A DNA stretch of 64,000 nucleotides from Achatina immaculata (Eukaryota > Mollusca > Gastropoda > Stylommatophora > Achatinidae), in NCBI GenBank assembly GCA_009760885.1, contig CM019693.1:44727433-44791432 (forward strand), read 5' to 3'. Of this stretch, positions 10,793 through 22,440 are shown one piece after another (positions within the stretch are counted from its first letter, which is position 1; every line of letters begins with the position of its first letter). A program made the translations under genes and the position numbers. The notes below the pieces were generated by a model that ran no database searches, was not told where the DNA came from, and was given only the letters and a program-made list of their open reading frames with translations.

Positions 10793-10952
10793 ATGTCTGG
10801 TATCGACTCGGAGGCGCTGGAAATTTACATTTGGGTTGTCTATAGTGTGATATGTCAGATGGTCGAAAGCTTTGGTGTTGTGACGAACATTATTAACATC
10901 ATCTGCTTCATCAAACAAGGCTTCAAGGACCCGGTCAACATCAGTTTGTTCG
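10793..10952 (+). CDS. Chemosensory-type GPCR gene B, exon 1 (N-terminus and TM1)
   Basis: The ATG at 10793 opens 53 codons plus one base, ending at the donor G/GTTAGT (intron from 10953). It encodes a short N-terminus without signal peptide, TM1 (about residues 12-39) with TNIINIICF, the first intracellular loop FIKQGFKDPVN, and the start of TM2 (ISLF). The split Gly codon (G at 10952 plus GT at 18592) gives the reading ISLFG-LAISDLGC, which fixes phase 1. The start is supported by the identical 160-nt exon length in C and D. With exons at 18592-18806 and 27133-27720 the product is 320 residues, a normal length for a compact class A receptor. Confidence 0.9.
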
Positions 10953-11072
10953 GTTAGTTCTATTTGTATGTTATTTTTATCTATCGGTGTCACCTACAGC
11001 TCTGTTCCCTCACATTTTGTGTAAGCAATATGTGGAAACAAAGTTTTGTTTGGCCAGTAAAAACCCCAGTCA

Positions 11073-11833
11073 TGCGAATACTTAATGTATAGGTATACAA
11101 CTATACACGAAGCACAGCAGTAAAGCTGTGATACCAAAATGCATAAACTAGGAAAAAAGTAGGAACAGCTTTATTTGATATATCTTATATCTTATATCCT
11201 TCCCGTGCCGTTAGACGTCACATAGGGCTCGCAAAGTAGTTCGCCAATATTTCCTGTCTTCGGCGAGTCTTTCAACCTCAACAAAGGATTTTATGCCTGT
11301 TAACTTGGCCTCTCTTAATAATGTTCTCTTCAGAGTTTCACGCGGTCTGCCCCTTTTTCTTCGGCCTGTTGTGTTCCACTTGATAGCTTGTTTTGGGATT
11401 CTCTGCTCATTTCTTCTCATCAAGTGGCCAACATATGTCCATCTCCTTTTCCTGATCACCCGTGAGACTGGTTGTTGTTCAGTCATCTGTCTTATCTCTG
11501 CATTGTTCTTGAATTCATTCCACTTGATGCCGAGTATTTTCCTTATGCATTTGTTTTCAAAAGAGTCTAATTTCTTTTCTATTTCTTTAGTTGTTTTCCA
11601 GCTTTCGCATGCATAAATGAGGGTGGATATTACATTTGAATTGAATAGTCTTAACTTGGTTTTTGTGCTTATAACTTTTGAATTCCATATGTTCTCAAAA
11701 TTCTTGAAGATTGATGCTGCTTTTGCAATTCTGATCCTAACTTCCTGTCTAGTGTCATATATACATAAAAGTAATAAAGTAATAAAGATGTTCGGACTTT
11801 TTCCATAGTTTATGCATTTCAGTCATGCGAATG
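11073..11833. mobile_element. Composite insertion in intron 1 of B: Penelope-type terminus plus LINE-A 3' end, 13-bp target duplication
   Basis: CAGTCATGCGAAT occurs at both edges (about 11073 and 11821), as expected for a target-site duplication. Just inside, the left edge has ATGCATAAACTAGGAAAAAAG and the right edge its diverged reverse complement, giving inverted termini. The left 100 bases match the left flank of the foldback at 43285-43735. The interior, minus strand 11211 to about 11765, is the C-terminal part of LINE-A: NVISTLIYACESWKTTKEI, then RRWTYVGHLMRR, then KRGRPRETLKRTL and RALCDV stop. I infer LINE-A sequence nested in, or captured by, a Penelope-type foldback. Confidence 0.7.
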
Positions 11834-12241
11834 TTCGTATGTTCGTTGTGTAAGAACAAAAAGAGAGAATACTTGAACTCAGACTTTCAAAGTGTTAGGA
11901 TCTTAGACCTGGTAACTTGGTCAGAATTGACTAATGCTAAATCACATCTCCATACAAATGCTATATTATATAGTCTGGGGGCTAGTCTCGGAAAACGATA
12001 TTCTTCACCTTTGTAGAGTGAATATTATGATCTGAGTTTTGTATTGGAAAGCCAGCAAGCTGTTAAGTTAGACATTTTATCTGATGAGCTGATGATGACA
12101 TACTGGAGTTAATGTTACTGATATTTAGTAGTTCATACGGCGAGGAAGGACATGATTTCTTTTAAATTTCCTTAACAAGCTCAGAGAATCGCCAGGTCAG
12201 CGACCTCCACTGAGAGAGGCAGTGACGTTCGGCTGAATATG

Positions 12242-12645
12242 TAGCGCAGTCATTTACATGATAATATAAGCCACTCAGTCATTTACATGATAATATACGC
12301 GTCAGTCATTTACATGATAATATAAGCCACTCAGTCATTTACACACTATAAGCCACTCAGTCATTTAAATGATAATATAAGCCAGTCAGTCATTTTCATG
12401 ACAATATAAGTCAGTCAGTCATTTACATGATAATATAAGCCACTCAATCATTTACATGATAATATAAGCCACTCAGGCACTTACATGATAATATAAGCTA
12501 CTTAGTCATTTATATCATAATATAAGCCACTCAGTCACTTACATGATAATATAAGCTACTCAGTCATTTATATGATAATATAAGCCACTCAGTCATTTAC
12601 GTGATAATATAAGCTACACAGTCATTTACATGATAATATAAGTCG
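12242..12645 (+). repeat. Minisatellite, 28-29 bp unit, about 14 copies
   Basis: Units are CACTCAGTCATTTACATGAT followed by AATATAAGC, with scattered substitutions (TTTATATG, CACTTACA). Inside intron 1 of gene B. Confidence 0.93.
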
Positions 12646-12664
12646 GGATATTTCTTTCAGAGGC

Positions 12665-15600
12665 TTCTTTATGTACTCGTCTGTTTGTAATATCCTTACT
12701 GTGAATTATGTGACTACTTATTTGTAATATCCTTACTGTGAATTATGTGACTACTTATTTGTAATATCCTTACTATGAACACTGTGACTGTTAGTAATAT
12801 CCCTACTGTGAATTATGTGACTACTTATTTGTAATATCCTTACTGTGAACCCTGTGCCTGTTTGTAATATCCTTACTGTGAATTATATGACTACTTATTT
12901 GTAATATCCTTACTGTGAACCTTGTGACTGCTTGTAATATCCTTACTGTGAATCCTGCGACTGTTTTAAATATCTTTAAAGAGAACTGTGATTGTTGGTT
13001 AGTAATATCCTTACTGTGAACCTTGTGACTCTGTGTAATATATTTACTATGAACCCTGCGACTTTTTGTACTATCCTTACTGTGAACCCCGTCATTGTTT
13101 GTAATATCCTTACTGCTAATCTTGTGACTGTTTGTAAAATCCTTACTGTGAACCCTGTGACTATTTGTTTGTTATATTCTTACTGTAAACCCTGTGACTG
13201 TTTGTAATATCCTTACTATGAGCCCTGTGACTGTTTGTAATATCCTTACTATGAGCCCTGTGACTGTTTGTAACATCTTTACTGTGAACCCCATGACGTT
13301 TTGTAATATCCTTACTGTCATCCCAGTGACTGTTTATTTGTAGTATCCTTATTGTAAACCCTTTGACTTTTTGTTTGTAATATCTTTACTGTGAGCCCTG
13401 TGACCACAATGCCATTTATGCTTTACGAACACTAACAGAAAGAGCTTTAGAAGTACAGAAACATCTCTACTTATGCTTCATTGATTACACCAAGGCATTT
13501 GACAAGGTGAAACATAATGAAATTATTAAAATGCTTGAACACATCAATATAGACGGCAAAGACCTGAGGATTGTAAAACATCTATACTGGCAGCAAGAAG
13601 CAGCAGTTCGAGCTGAAAATAGAATTGGAAAATATCAACCTATAAAACAAGGGGTGCGACAAGGATGTGTACTATCTCCAGACCTTTTTTCTCTGTACAG
13701 CGAGAATATTCTAAGAACGATCATCACAGAACCAGGCATAAAAATTGGAGGATACAATACTAACAACCTTCGGTATGCTGACGACACAATACTGATAGCT
13801 GAGAACCAACAAGACCTGCAAAATCTCTTGGATAAAGTCGCCAAAGAAAGTGAACAGAAAGGCCTTACTTTGAACATCAAAACGACAGAGACTATGGTTA
13901 AACAGAATCCACCAGCATATATGCAGGAAACTCTCTACCGTAGAGAGAGCATGCAATATTAAATTAAAGGGAACTATTCTAAAGCAGGTGCAGAAATTCA
14001 AATACCTTGTAGCAGTAATAACTTCACATGGGAAATGCAGAACAGAAATTAGGAACAGAATAGGCCAAGCAAAGACTACATTTCAGAGAATGAGAAACAT
14101 ATTAACCAACACATCCTTATCAATGAATGTTAGAAAACGAGTCCTAAAATGCTATATTGAACCTATCTTGTTATATGGAAGTGAATCATGGACAATAGGC
14201 AAGTCTGCAGAAAAATCATTGGAAGCAGCAGAAATGTGGTTTATTAGAAGAATGTTGCGAATCCCCTGGACAGCAAATATAACTAATGAAGAATGTATGA
14301 GAAGAGCTGGAGAGACAAAAAACCTTGTCAAAAAGATAAGAGAGAGACAATGTACTTTCATAGGACATGCAATGAGAAGAGGGGGCATTTAAAATATTAT
14401 AACAACAGGAAAAATAGAAGGAAGAAGATCAAGAGGAAGACCAAGAGAAATGATACTGGACAGTCTGACGGGATGGTGTGAGAGGAGATCACGAACTGAG
14501 CTGATGGCCTGCATGAAGGATCGCGTACTCTGGAGAAGCATAATAGCCAACGACAGTCGGCACGGCACCTGATGATGATGATGATGAGCCCTGTGATTGT
14601 TTGTAATGTCCTTACTGTGAACCCTGTGATTACTTGTTTGTAATATCCTTAGTGTGAACCCAGTGATTGTTTGTAATATCCCTACTCTGAACCCTGTGAT
14701 GGTTTGTAATATCCCTACTGTGAACCCTGTGATTGTTTGTAATATCCCTACTGTGAACCCTGTGATTGTTTGTAATATTCCTACTTTGAACCCTGTGATT
14801 GTTTGTAATATCCCTACTGTGAACCCAGTGATTGTTTGTAATATCCCTACTCTGAACCCTGTGATGGTTTGTAATATCCCTACTGTGAACCCTGTGATTG
14901 TTTGTAATATCCCTACTTTGAACCCTGTGACTGTTTGTAATATCCCTACTTTGAACCCTGTGATTGTTTGTAATATCCCTACTCTGAACCCTGTGATGGT
15001 TTGTAATATCCCTACTGTGAACCCTGTGATTGTTTGTAATATCCCTACTTTGAACCCTGTGACTGTTTGTAATGTCCCTACTGTGAACCGTGTTATTATT
15101 TGTTTGTAATATCCTTGCTGTGAACCCTGTGATTGTTTGTAATATCCCTAATGTTATCCTTGTGACTATCTGTAATATCCTTACTGTGACCCCTGTGTGT
15201 GATATTCTTACTGTGAAGCCTTTGACTATTTATAATATCTTTATCGTGAACCCTGTCATTGTTTGTAATGTCCTTACTGTGAACCCTGTGACTGTTTGTA
15301 ATATTCTTACTGTGAACCCTGTGATTATTTGTTTGTAATATCCTTACTGTGAACTCTGTGATTGTTTGTAATATCCCTACTTTGAACTCTGTGACTGTTT
15401 GTAATATCCTTACTGTGAACTCTGTGATTGTAATATGCTTACTGTGAACCCTGTGACTATTTGTTTGTAACATATGTACTGTGCACCCTGTGACTATTTG
15501 TAATATCCTTACTGTGAACCCTGTGACTGTTTGTAATATCCTTACTGTGAATTATGTGACTACTTATTTGTAATATCCTTACTGTGAATCACCTGACTAT

Positions 15601-16635
15601 GTGTTTGGAATATACTTACCTTGAACCTGTTTTTACTGTTTGTAATATCCTTACTATGAACCCTGTGAATCTTTGTAATGTCCTTACTGTGAACCATGTG
15701 GTTGTTTGTAATATCCTTACTACGAACATTGTGACTGTTTGTAATGTACTTACTGTGAACCCTGTGACTATTTATAATATCTTTACTATGAAACCTGTGA
15801 CTATATGTTTGTAATATACTTACTGTGAACCCTGTAACTGTTTGTAATATCCTTACTGCAAATCCTATGACTATTTGTTTGTAATATCCTTACTGTAAAT
15901 CCTGTGATTGTGTGTAATATCCTTACTGTAAACCATGTGATTGTTTGTTGTAATATCCTTACTGTAAACCATGTGATTGTTTGTTTGTAATGTCCTTACT
16001 GCAAACCCTGTGATTGTTTGTTTGTAATATCCTTACTGTAAACCCTGTGATTGTTTTTTGTAGTGTCATTACTGTAAACCCTGTGATTGTTTGTTTGTAA
16101 TATCCTTACTGTAAACCCTGTGATTGTTTGTTTGTAATGTCCTTACTGTAAATCCTGTGATTGTTTGTTTGTAATATCCTTACTGTAAACCCTGTGATTG
16201 TTTGTTTGTAATGTCCTTACTGTAAACCCTGTGATGTTTGTTTGTAATATCCTTACTGTAAACCATGTGATTGTCTGTTTGTAATGTCCTTACTGTAAAC
16301 CCTGTGATTGTTTGTTTGTAATATCCTTACTGTAAACCATGTGATTGTTTGTTTGTAATATCCTTACTGTAAACCCTGTGATTGTTTGTTTGTAATATCC
16401 TTACTGTAAACCCTGTGATTGTTTGTTTGTAATATCCTTACTGTAAACCCTGTGATTGTTTGTTTGTAATATCCTTACTGTAAACCCTGTGACTGTTTGT
16501 TTGTAACATCCTTACTGTAAACCCTGTAACTGTTTGTAATATCCGTACTGTAAACCCTGTAACTTTTTGTAACATCCTTACTGTAAACCCTGTAACTGTT
16601 TGTAACATCCTTACTATAAACCCTGTGACTGTTGT
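12665..16635 (+). repeat. Large minisatellite, 32-36 bp units, roughly 80 copies, interrupted by a LINE
   Basis: Units combine GTGATTGTTTGTAATATCC with TTACTGTGAACCCT and vary by optional TTTG insertions, so the period drifts between 32 and 36. Subfamilies are regional: CCCTACTTTGAA or CCCTACTCTGAA around 14680-15080, and CTTACTGTAAACC with TTTGTTTG around 15870-16500, a sign of local turnover. Runs without stops, such as the NPVIVCNIPT repeats at 14654-15109, are artefacts of the repeat. LINE-B interrupts the array at 13404-14584. Confidence 0.95.
13404..14584 (+). pseudogene. LINE-B copy 1, 5' truncated reverse transcriptase inserted in a minisatellite
   Basis: The plus strand reads [20 protein letters not shown], then [14 protein letters not shown] (RT motif A), [20 protein letters not shown] (motif B), [12 protein letters not shown] (motif C, intact Asp pair), then KYLVAVITSHGKCRTEIRNR and LYGSESWTIGK in the C-terminal region. 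The frame breaks near 13895-13950, where this copy has a short insertion containing a near-palindrome (CTCTCTACCGTAGAGAG) and lacks nine bases found in copy 2 at 31546. The 3' end is a GAT repeat tail (about 14571-14584). TGAGCCCTGTGA lies on both sides, but the array itself contains this word, so it is only weak evidence for a target duplication. Confidence 0.88.
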
Positions 16636-16639
16636 AGGT

Positions 16640-16990
16640 AATATTGACGGTCATGTGTGTCGTGTCTTGTCTTCTGTCTCCCTGGAACTGCGACCTGGTA
16701 TTCTTTACGGCCGATGCTGTGAAAGTGCTGAGGCAGAGCATGGTGTCGGATTGGGAGTGGATTATGGCGGCTATTATTTCAATCCATGAGTGCAATTAAA
16801 TTGCAAGAGGTGTGCAATACTTTTAGCAGACTCCACCACCATGGGGACTATAGCTATCCCTGTCCCGTTAGCCAGGTTGGGCCTGTTACTGGGGTACCAA
16901 TGGAGATGTGGGACAGGGTCTTGGTCAACTATGGGTCATTGATTCCCAAAAAAAGGCAGCGTACCTCACCCTCTTGACTGTATTGTATAT
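16640..16990 (+). repeat. Dispersed element shared by intron 1 of B and intron 1 of D
   Basis: The part around 16828-16900 is similar to 63382-63450: both translate to SRLHHxGDYSYPCP, followed by diverged sequence and an AAAAAAxGGCAG run. Both copies sit in the equivalent intron between exon 1 and exon 2. It may be ancestral intron sequence that survived duplication, or a transposon fragment. There is no complete coding frame. Confidence 0.5.
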
Positions 16991-16993
16991 TTT

Positions 16994-18113
16994 GTCTATG
17001 TGGTAATGTTAACTGAACATCTGAACAATGTCTATGTGGTAACGTTAATTGGACATCTGAACAGTGTCTATGTGGTAACGTTAATTGGACATCTGAACAG
17101 TGTCTATGTGGTAACGTTAATTGGACATCTGAACAATGTCTATGTGGTAACGTTAACTGGACATCTGAACAGTGTCTATGTGGTAACGTTAATTGGACAT
17201 CTGAACAGTGTCTATGTGGTAACGTTAATTGGACATCTGAACAATGTCTATGTGGTAACGTTAATTGGACATCTGAACAGTGTCTATGTGGTAACGTTAA
17301 TTGGACATCTGAACAATGTCTATGTGGTAACGTTAATTGGACATCTGAACAGTGTCTATGTGGTAACGTTAATTGGACATCTGAACAATGTCTATGTGGT
17401 AACGTTAATTGGACATCTGAACAGTGTCTATGTGGTAACGTTAATTGGACATCTGAACAGTGTCTATGTGGTAACGTTAATTGGACATCTGAACAATGTC
17501 TATGTGGTAACGTTAATTGGACATCTGAACAGTGTCTATGTGGTAACGTTAATTGGACATCTGAACAGTGTCTATGTGGTAACGTTAATTGGACATCTGA
17601 ACAGTGTCTATGTGGTAACGTTAATTGGACATCTGAACAGTGTCTATGTGGTAACGTTAATTGGACATCTGAACAATGTCTATGTGGTAACGTTAATTGG
17701 ACATCTGAACAGTGTCTATGTGGTAACGTTAATTGGACATCTGAACAGTGTCTATGTGGTAACGTTAATTGGACATCTGAACAGTGTCTATGTGGTAACG
17801 TTAATTGGACATCTGAACAGTGTCTATGTGGTAACGTTAATTGGACATCTGAACAATGTCTATGTGGTAACGTTAATTGGACATCTGAACAGTGTCTATG
17901 TGGTAACGTTAATTGGACATCTGAACAATGTCTATGTGGTAACGTTAATTGGACATCTGAACAGTGTCTATGTGGTAACGTTAATTGGACATCTGAACAG
18001 TGTCTATGTGGTAACGTTAATTGGACATCTGAACAATGTCTATGTGGTAACGTTAATTGGACATCTGAACAATGTCTATGTGGTAACGTTAATTGGACAT
18101 CTGAACAATGTGT
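16994..18113 (+). repeat. 36-bp satellite, 31 units, open on both strands
   Basis: The unit is GTCTATGTGGTAACGTTAAT followed by TGGACATCTGAACARTG with overlap into the next; R is A or G. Because 36 is divisible by three and the unit has no stops in these frames, it reads NSVYVVTLIGHL repeats on plus (to 18166) and HCSDVQLTLPHR repeats on minus. Nearly all variation is the A/G at one position. In order the units read N S S N S S N S N S N S S N S S S S N S S S S N S N S S N N N. Blocks NSNSSN (units 9-14 and 24-29) and NSSSS (14-18 and 19-23) recur, showing segmental duplication. There is no evidence that it is a protein gene. Confidence 0.95.
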
Positions 18114-18591
18114 TAACGAGCACAAAAGAATCGAGAAGCGAGGCAGGACGATGTCTAGAAACCTGATAACTCTATAACGTACTTCCCAGATTCAATCACT
18201 ATACATGTACGTAGACGTGATTCGCCCTATACCAGCCTATACTTTAAAAAAAAAGCCTAATCCCTTCTATCCTTTCCCTTTCATCCCACCCCACAAACCT
18301 TCATTAACGAATATAGTCACCATCACAGGTAAATATTTTATAATATTTATTTTCTGATAAGCGAGTTTGATGTAATAATGTAGACTATGTTATCTGAGAA
18401 TATGACACTAAAGAAATTACTCTCAAAAATAAATGTTAAAATGGTTTTGTACTTAAGGGCCATTTTAATTAAAAATCTATTTGTTGCAAACTGAGTTCTT
18501 TCAGAAAATTAATAGTCACTCATCTCATAAACTGTTCATATCATATTTAAAGAAGTCTCCAAAGGAACGTTGTTATCTTGTCTATATCCAG

Positions 18592-18806
18592 GTCTGGCCA
18601 TCTCTGACCTAGGATGTCTTATTACACTGATGTGGATAAATATCTTCATGACCCCGGCAGTCTCTGTCGCAGACTTACCCTTTGAAGCAACGGAAATCTC
18701 ATTTCTGGTTTCTGGGATGCCACATTATGCTTTCAGCCGAATCTCCTGCTGGATCACCGCCATCATTGTCCTGGAGAGATGTCTGTGTATAGCGGCCCCA
18801 TTAAAG
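18592..18806 (+). CDS. Chemosensory-type GPCR gene B, exon 2 (TM2-TM3)
   Basis: The acceptor AG at 18590-18591 precedes GT of the split Gly codon; the exon ends with AAG at 18806 before donor GTTTGT. It encodes LAISDLGCL (Asp59 is the Asp2.50 equivalent in TM2), the first extracellular loop, and TM3 ending ERCLCIAAPLK, where Glu115-Arg116-Cys117 replaces DRY. By counting back from ERC, position 3.25 is Phe, and the second extracellular loop has no Cys, so the usual TM3 to loop disulfide appears absent, as in C. I infer a G-protein-coupled membrane receptor. The length (215 nt) and both phases are the same as in gene C. Confidence 0.9.
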
Positions 18807-18839
18807 GTTTGTAATGTGGAAGCACAGACTCATGTACAA

Positions 18840-18840
<1 letters not shown>

Positions 18841-18886
<46 letters not shown>
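18841..18886 (+). repeat. TA dinucleotide microsatellite
   Basis: An uninterrupted TA run of about 46 bases begins about 35 bases after the exon 2 donor of gene B. Confidence 0.95.
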
Positions 18887-18889
<3 letters not shown>

Positions 18890-19239
18890 CATATGTATAT
18901 AAACATGTAACAGGTTTGCGCCGACTGCAGTCGCCATCCCTTTTATCTGCGCCGACTTACGCCCATTGAGTTAACGGCGATGTCCCATAGGAAAAATGGT
19001 CTAATAAGGCCCCTAAAGGCTGAGACTGCACCTATTACACTTACCGACTGCGATGTTGTTTCCAGCCATACAATGCTACACTGTACATATGTAATGTATA
19101 ATACAGCATGCTTCTCATATGTATGCATGTGGATGTATTTTGTGTTTCGCCTAATTATTATGGCGTGGTTATTTATTTAATGTGTCGTATTTCGTATTTT
19201 GTATTTTGTGATTAATTATAAAACCGTTATAATGTGATA

Positions 19240-19735
19240 ATTTGCATTTTAAAAAAAGTGTTTAAAGTGACAGGAAACATGTCTGTTCATCATTGTGTCT
19301 ATTCTGCTGCTCATCTTTGGAATACCCTCCCATCCTGTATAAAAAATACAAATTATACTCTTTCCTACAACTACAAAACTTTTCCAATATCTATTTGATG
19401 TCGACTACATGCCTCCATGATTCATAAAACTTAAAAGTTATTTTAGACTTATCTTACAGACGCCGAATTCATTTAATTGTTTACTCTGAATAGTACTGAA
19501 ATCGTTATTTGGTAAATAGTCATTTATATATGTATGTAGTTACTTTCTGTACAGAGTGCATGGATAAGAGCGAAACGCAATTGTTATATTATTTTATGTC
19601 TCTCAGCTTTCCAATGCTAGTTATGTTTGTTATATGAGAGCATATTTGTAGAATGTCTGGAACAGAGTGAAAGTTGAATGATAAAAGACCTTGCCCAATT
19701 CTTAACCTTTGGAAATAAAGAGCAATCAGTCAGTT
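19240..19735 (+). mobile_element. CR1-like LINE (LINE-D) 3' end
   Basis: The segment VYSAAHLWNTLPSCIKNT followed by a stop near 19400 resembles the C-terminal end of CR1/Jockey-type RT proteins (AAxLWNSLP). The 3' UTR from about 19558 (GGATAAGAGCGAAACG to AATAAAGAGCAATCAGTCAG) is shared with 32553-32765. It ends in a short CAGT/ATCA-type tail, as CR1/L2 elements do. Confidence 0.7.
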
Positions 19736-19739
19736 AATA

Positions 19740-20205
19740 ATTTAAAATGTTATAGCAATGAATTGGACTTAAGAGTCTGAGCCTCATCTATAGCGGCCGT
19801 CGTATGATTAAATCGACTTGCGGCCAACTGCCGGCCACTAAGGCCGCTGAAACTCCGGGTATGACTGTAAACACACCCGAGGTCACCGCAATGAAGGTTA
19901 GCTACTGCGCGATTAGACTATTTAAGAAAGTTTCTAAACAGTTTTAATAATAGTCCAGATTTCTAATGCTTTTTTTTTTACTTAATACTTTGTTTCACAG
20001 TCACGTGTAAGAAATGTTACAGAACAAGTTTAAGAGGTTAATGGGTTTGAAAGTCTGCATTAATGTACATTATATTTAATGTACAGCATTACATTTGTCT
20101 GAACGTGTAATCAATAATGTATTGGTTGTCTTGCTCTGTAATAGCTGAATAATGGCAGCAGAAAAGAATCTCAGTATTCAGTGTCTTGCATTTATGTTTT
20201 TCTGG
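19740..20205. other. Unassigned, with a short GC-rich block
   Basis: About 19795-19915 is GC-rich, with several GGCCG words in both orientations (GCGGCCGTCG, CTGCCGGCCACTAAGGCCG), unlike its AT-rich flanks. No gene or known element is recognised. Confidence 0.35.
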
Positions 20206-20894
20206 TAGATAGAGATGTATGGTGCAGTTTTTCAAAGTGAGGAAGGGAGTGAGTAAGGTGAGAAAAAAACGAATAGAAAGTATGAGAATGTATAAATGAA
20301 AAACATACAACATCCGATATTTCGGCATGAGCCTTTTTCGAGGATTACATCCACAAGGAGAAAAAAAAACGAAGAAATTATCTGAATGTGTCTTCTTCCA
20401 GAAGTAGAAAACAGAAATGTATGTAGTAGAAGGAAGGGCCACGCTGACCACAACAAAGGATACCTGATAGAGCCAATCGTAAAGAAGAGGTGGAGAGAGA
20501 GGAGGAAAACAAGTGGTAGAAAGGGGTGGGGGGAAAGGTAATAGAAACATGATAGCCGCTAGAGGAGGTGTCGGGGGAGGGGGGGGGGAAGAGGGGAGGG
20601 AAAAGGGGACGCGGAGAGATAATGAATGAAGAAATAAACACCTGCAGGGAGAAAATGTGAAACTGGTGAATAGGACAAGACCCTATAGACACCAGTATGT
20701 TGGCAGAGAAGAAAAGAGGGTGGTAGTAGGGAGGGGTAGCATAGAGAAAGAGAGTTTTTAAAAAGGGCCAGTGGAAAACTAAAGAAATTACAGAAAACTG
20801 AAGACATTGTTAATTCCAGCTGGGTGGAGACAACCAGTCTGGAAAATATGGCTCTGTTCTAGGACCCAACGAGATCGTACATCAGCAGAACAAG
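20206..20894 (-). mobile_element. Penelope-like element, left inverted arm
   Basis: This arm of about 690 bases is the reverse complement of 22350-23031 with scattered differences and an indel or two. It contains the 3' end of the element's coding frame (VRSRWVLEQSHIFQTG to the stop) and its 3' UTR. At 20320-20333, read on minus, GGCTCATGCCGAAA is a hammerhead-like stem II plus GAAA core. Confidence 0.88.
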
Positions 20895-22440
20895 AGCGGA
20901 TCGCACTAACAGAAATGTCCTGTTTTCCCCTGTGGTTGCTAAGGCAAAAATGTTTAGCGACAGGTGTCTTAGAAATATCATTGAGATGCTGGCGAATTCG
21001 ATCTCCTAAGCGTAAGCCAGTCTCCCCTATGTACTTCAAAGCGCAACGTTTGCACATAATAGCATAAATAACATTGCGTGAAGTACAGGTGAAACCCTCC
21101 TGAACCGATAAAGTGGACTTAGGGAAGGAGATCTGGCTAACCTCGACAACAAACGGACAAGTGTTGCATCTACGGCGTCCGCAACGTCTAGTACCATAAA
21201 AAGTGTCATCTGTCTTAAGATGACTACGGATTAAAAGGTCCCTGAGGTTCTTGTCCCGTCTGTAGGCTACCAATGGGAATTTCCCAAAACGTTCACGTGT
21301 ATCAGGCTCTGTCTGGAGGGGAGGAGATGAAGATGGCGAAACAGTGTGTTTTTAACTGCCAAGTTATGAGGGTGGTACGTGAATACCAGTTTAACCCTGT
21401 CCGAGCTACAGTGCGGTTTAGGAGTGAGGGCTTGTTGCCGCGATATATGGCTGATGCGGTTCCAAGATGACGAGAGAACATGTTCTGGATAGCCGCGATG
21501 ACACAAGAAATCTAGCATTTTATGGACTTGATCCTGGAAATCCAAATCCTCATTACACAAACGTCGCAACCTAAGAAGCTGGGAAAACGGAATGTAGTCC
21601 TTACACGATTTTGGATGGGAGGAATAGTAGAGGAGGTAGCTGTGAGAGTCTGTAGGTTTATAGTGGATAGAAGTAGTAAGCCCGGAAGGGCCGATAGTAA
21701 CGGCAATGTCAAGAAAGTTAGCGGAAGTAGCAGAGATATGGGAGGTGAAAGAAATGACAGGATTGTACTCCTTAACAAAACTGATAAAGTTGTCAAGATC
21801 TTCCTCTGGCAATGATGTGACCCCAATGCCGTCATCTATGTAGCGTCTATAGAAGGCGGGAAATGGGCCTCTAAAGGCTCTCAGAACCTAGTGTTCGAAG
21901 TGGCCCATGAACGGACACGCGTAGCTGGGGCCCATCTTGGTACCCATGGCTACACCACTAATCTGGTCGAAGTTAAGGCCATTGAATTCAAAAGAATTGT
22001 GTTGGAGGACAAGTCGTGTAAGGCGCAGAATAGTAGACGTAGGAATAGAGGGATTGCGTCTTTTGTTCAGAAAGAACTTGACGGCCTGAAGTCCCTGATC
22101 ATGCGGGATGGATGTGTATAAGGATACTACATCAAGGGTGAAGATACGGTAGGTGTGACCAGGCAGGAGTGTAAGGGTCTCAAAAGCAATGAGAGCATGA
22201 TTCGTGTTCGTAAGATAAGTGGGCAGACTAGTGACCAGAGGTTGAAAGATGCTGTCAAGAAAGTCAGAGATTTGTTCCGTAGGGCAGGAACAAGAAGACA
22301 CTATGGGGCTTCCTGGGTTGCCTGGTTTGTGAATCTTAGGGAGTAGATTTTGTTCTGCTGATGTACGATCTCGGAGGGTCCTAGAACAGCGCCTTATTTT
22401 CCAGACTGGGTGTCTCCACCCAGCTGGAATTAACAATGTC
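20791..22440 (-). pseudogene. Penelope-like element reverse transcriptase with GIY-YIG endonuclease
   Basis: On the minus strand: LLPKIHKPGNPGSPIVSS, FTLDVVSLYTSIPHDQGL (RT motif A), ISGVAMGTKMGPSYA (motif B), then YRRYIDDGIG (motif C, intact Asp pair at about 21835-21845), the RT thumb, RRCGRRRCNTC (the Cys-rich linker of Penelope proteins) and a C-terminal GIY-YIG nuclease (VIYAIMCKRCALKYIGETGL). One in-frame TAG at 21888-21890 separates motifs B and C, and a frameshift near 21315 separates the thumb from the linker. The N-terminus is missing and is fused at about 22350 to the inverted right arm. All key residues seem present, so inactivation is recent. It lies in intron 2 of gene B. Confidence 0.92.

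Noticed and set aside
14654..15814. NPVIVCNI repeat frames on plus and SKDITNSHRVH frames on minus
   Set aside because: They arise from the 32-36 bp array and break wherever the period drifts.
12242..16635. CRISPR-like regularly spaced repeats
   Set aside because: Units are contiguous with no unique spacers, no cas genes, and the window is eukaryotic with spliced genes.
17000..18166. Long open frames on both strands (388 and 398 codons) as repeat proteins
   Set aside because: The 36-base period without stop codons keeps several frames open; no start context, no domain, both strands open at once, variation at one site only.
20089..20807. Ser/Pro/Phe-rich open frames on minus around the left Penelope arm (and mirror frames at 22436-23093)
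   Set aside because: They are low-complexity translations of the CT-rich 3' UTR of the element, present in both arms.
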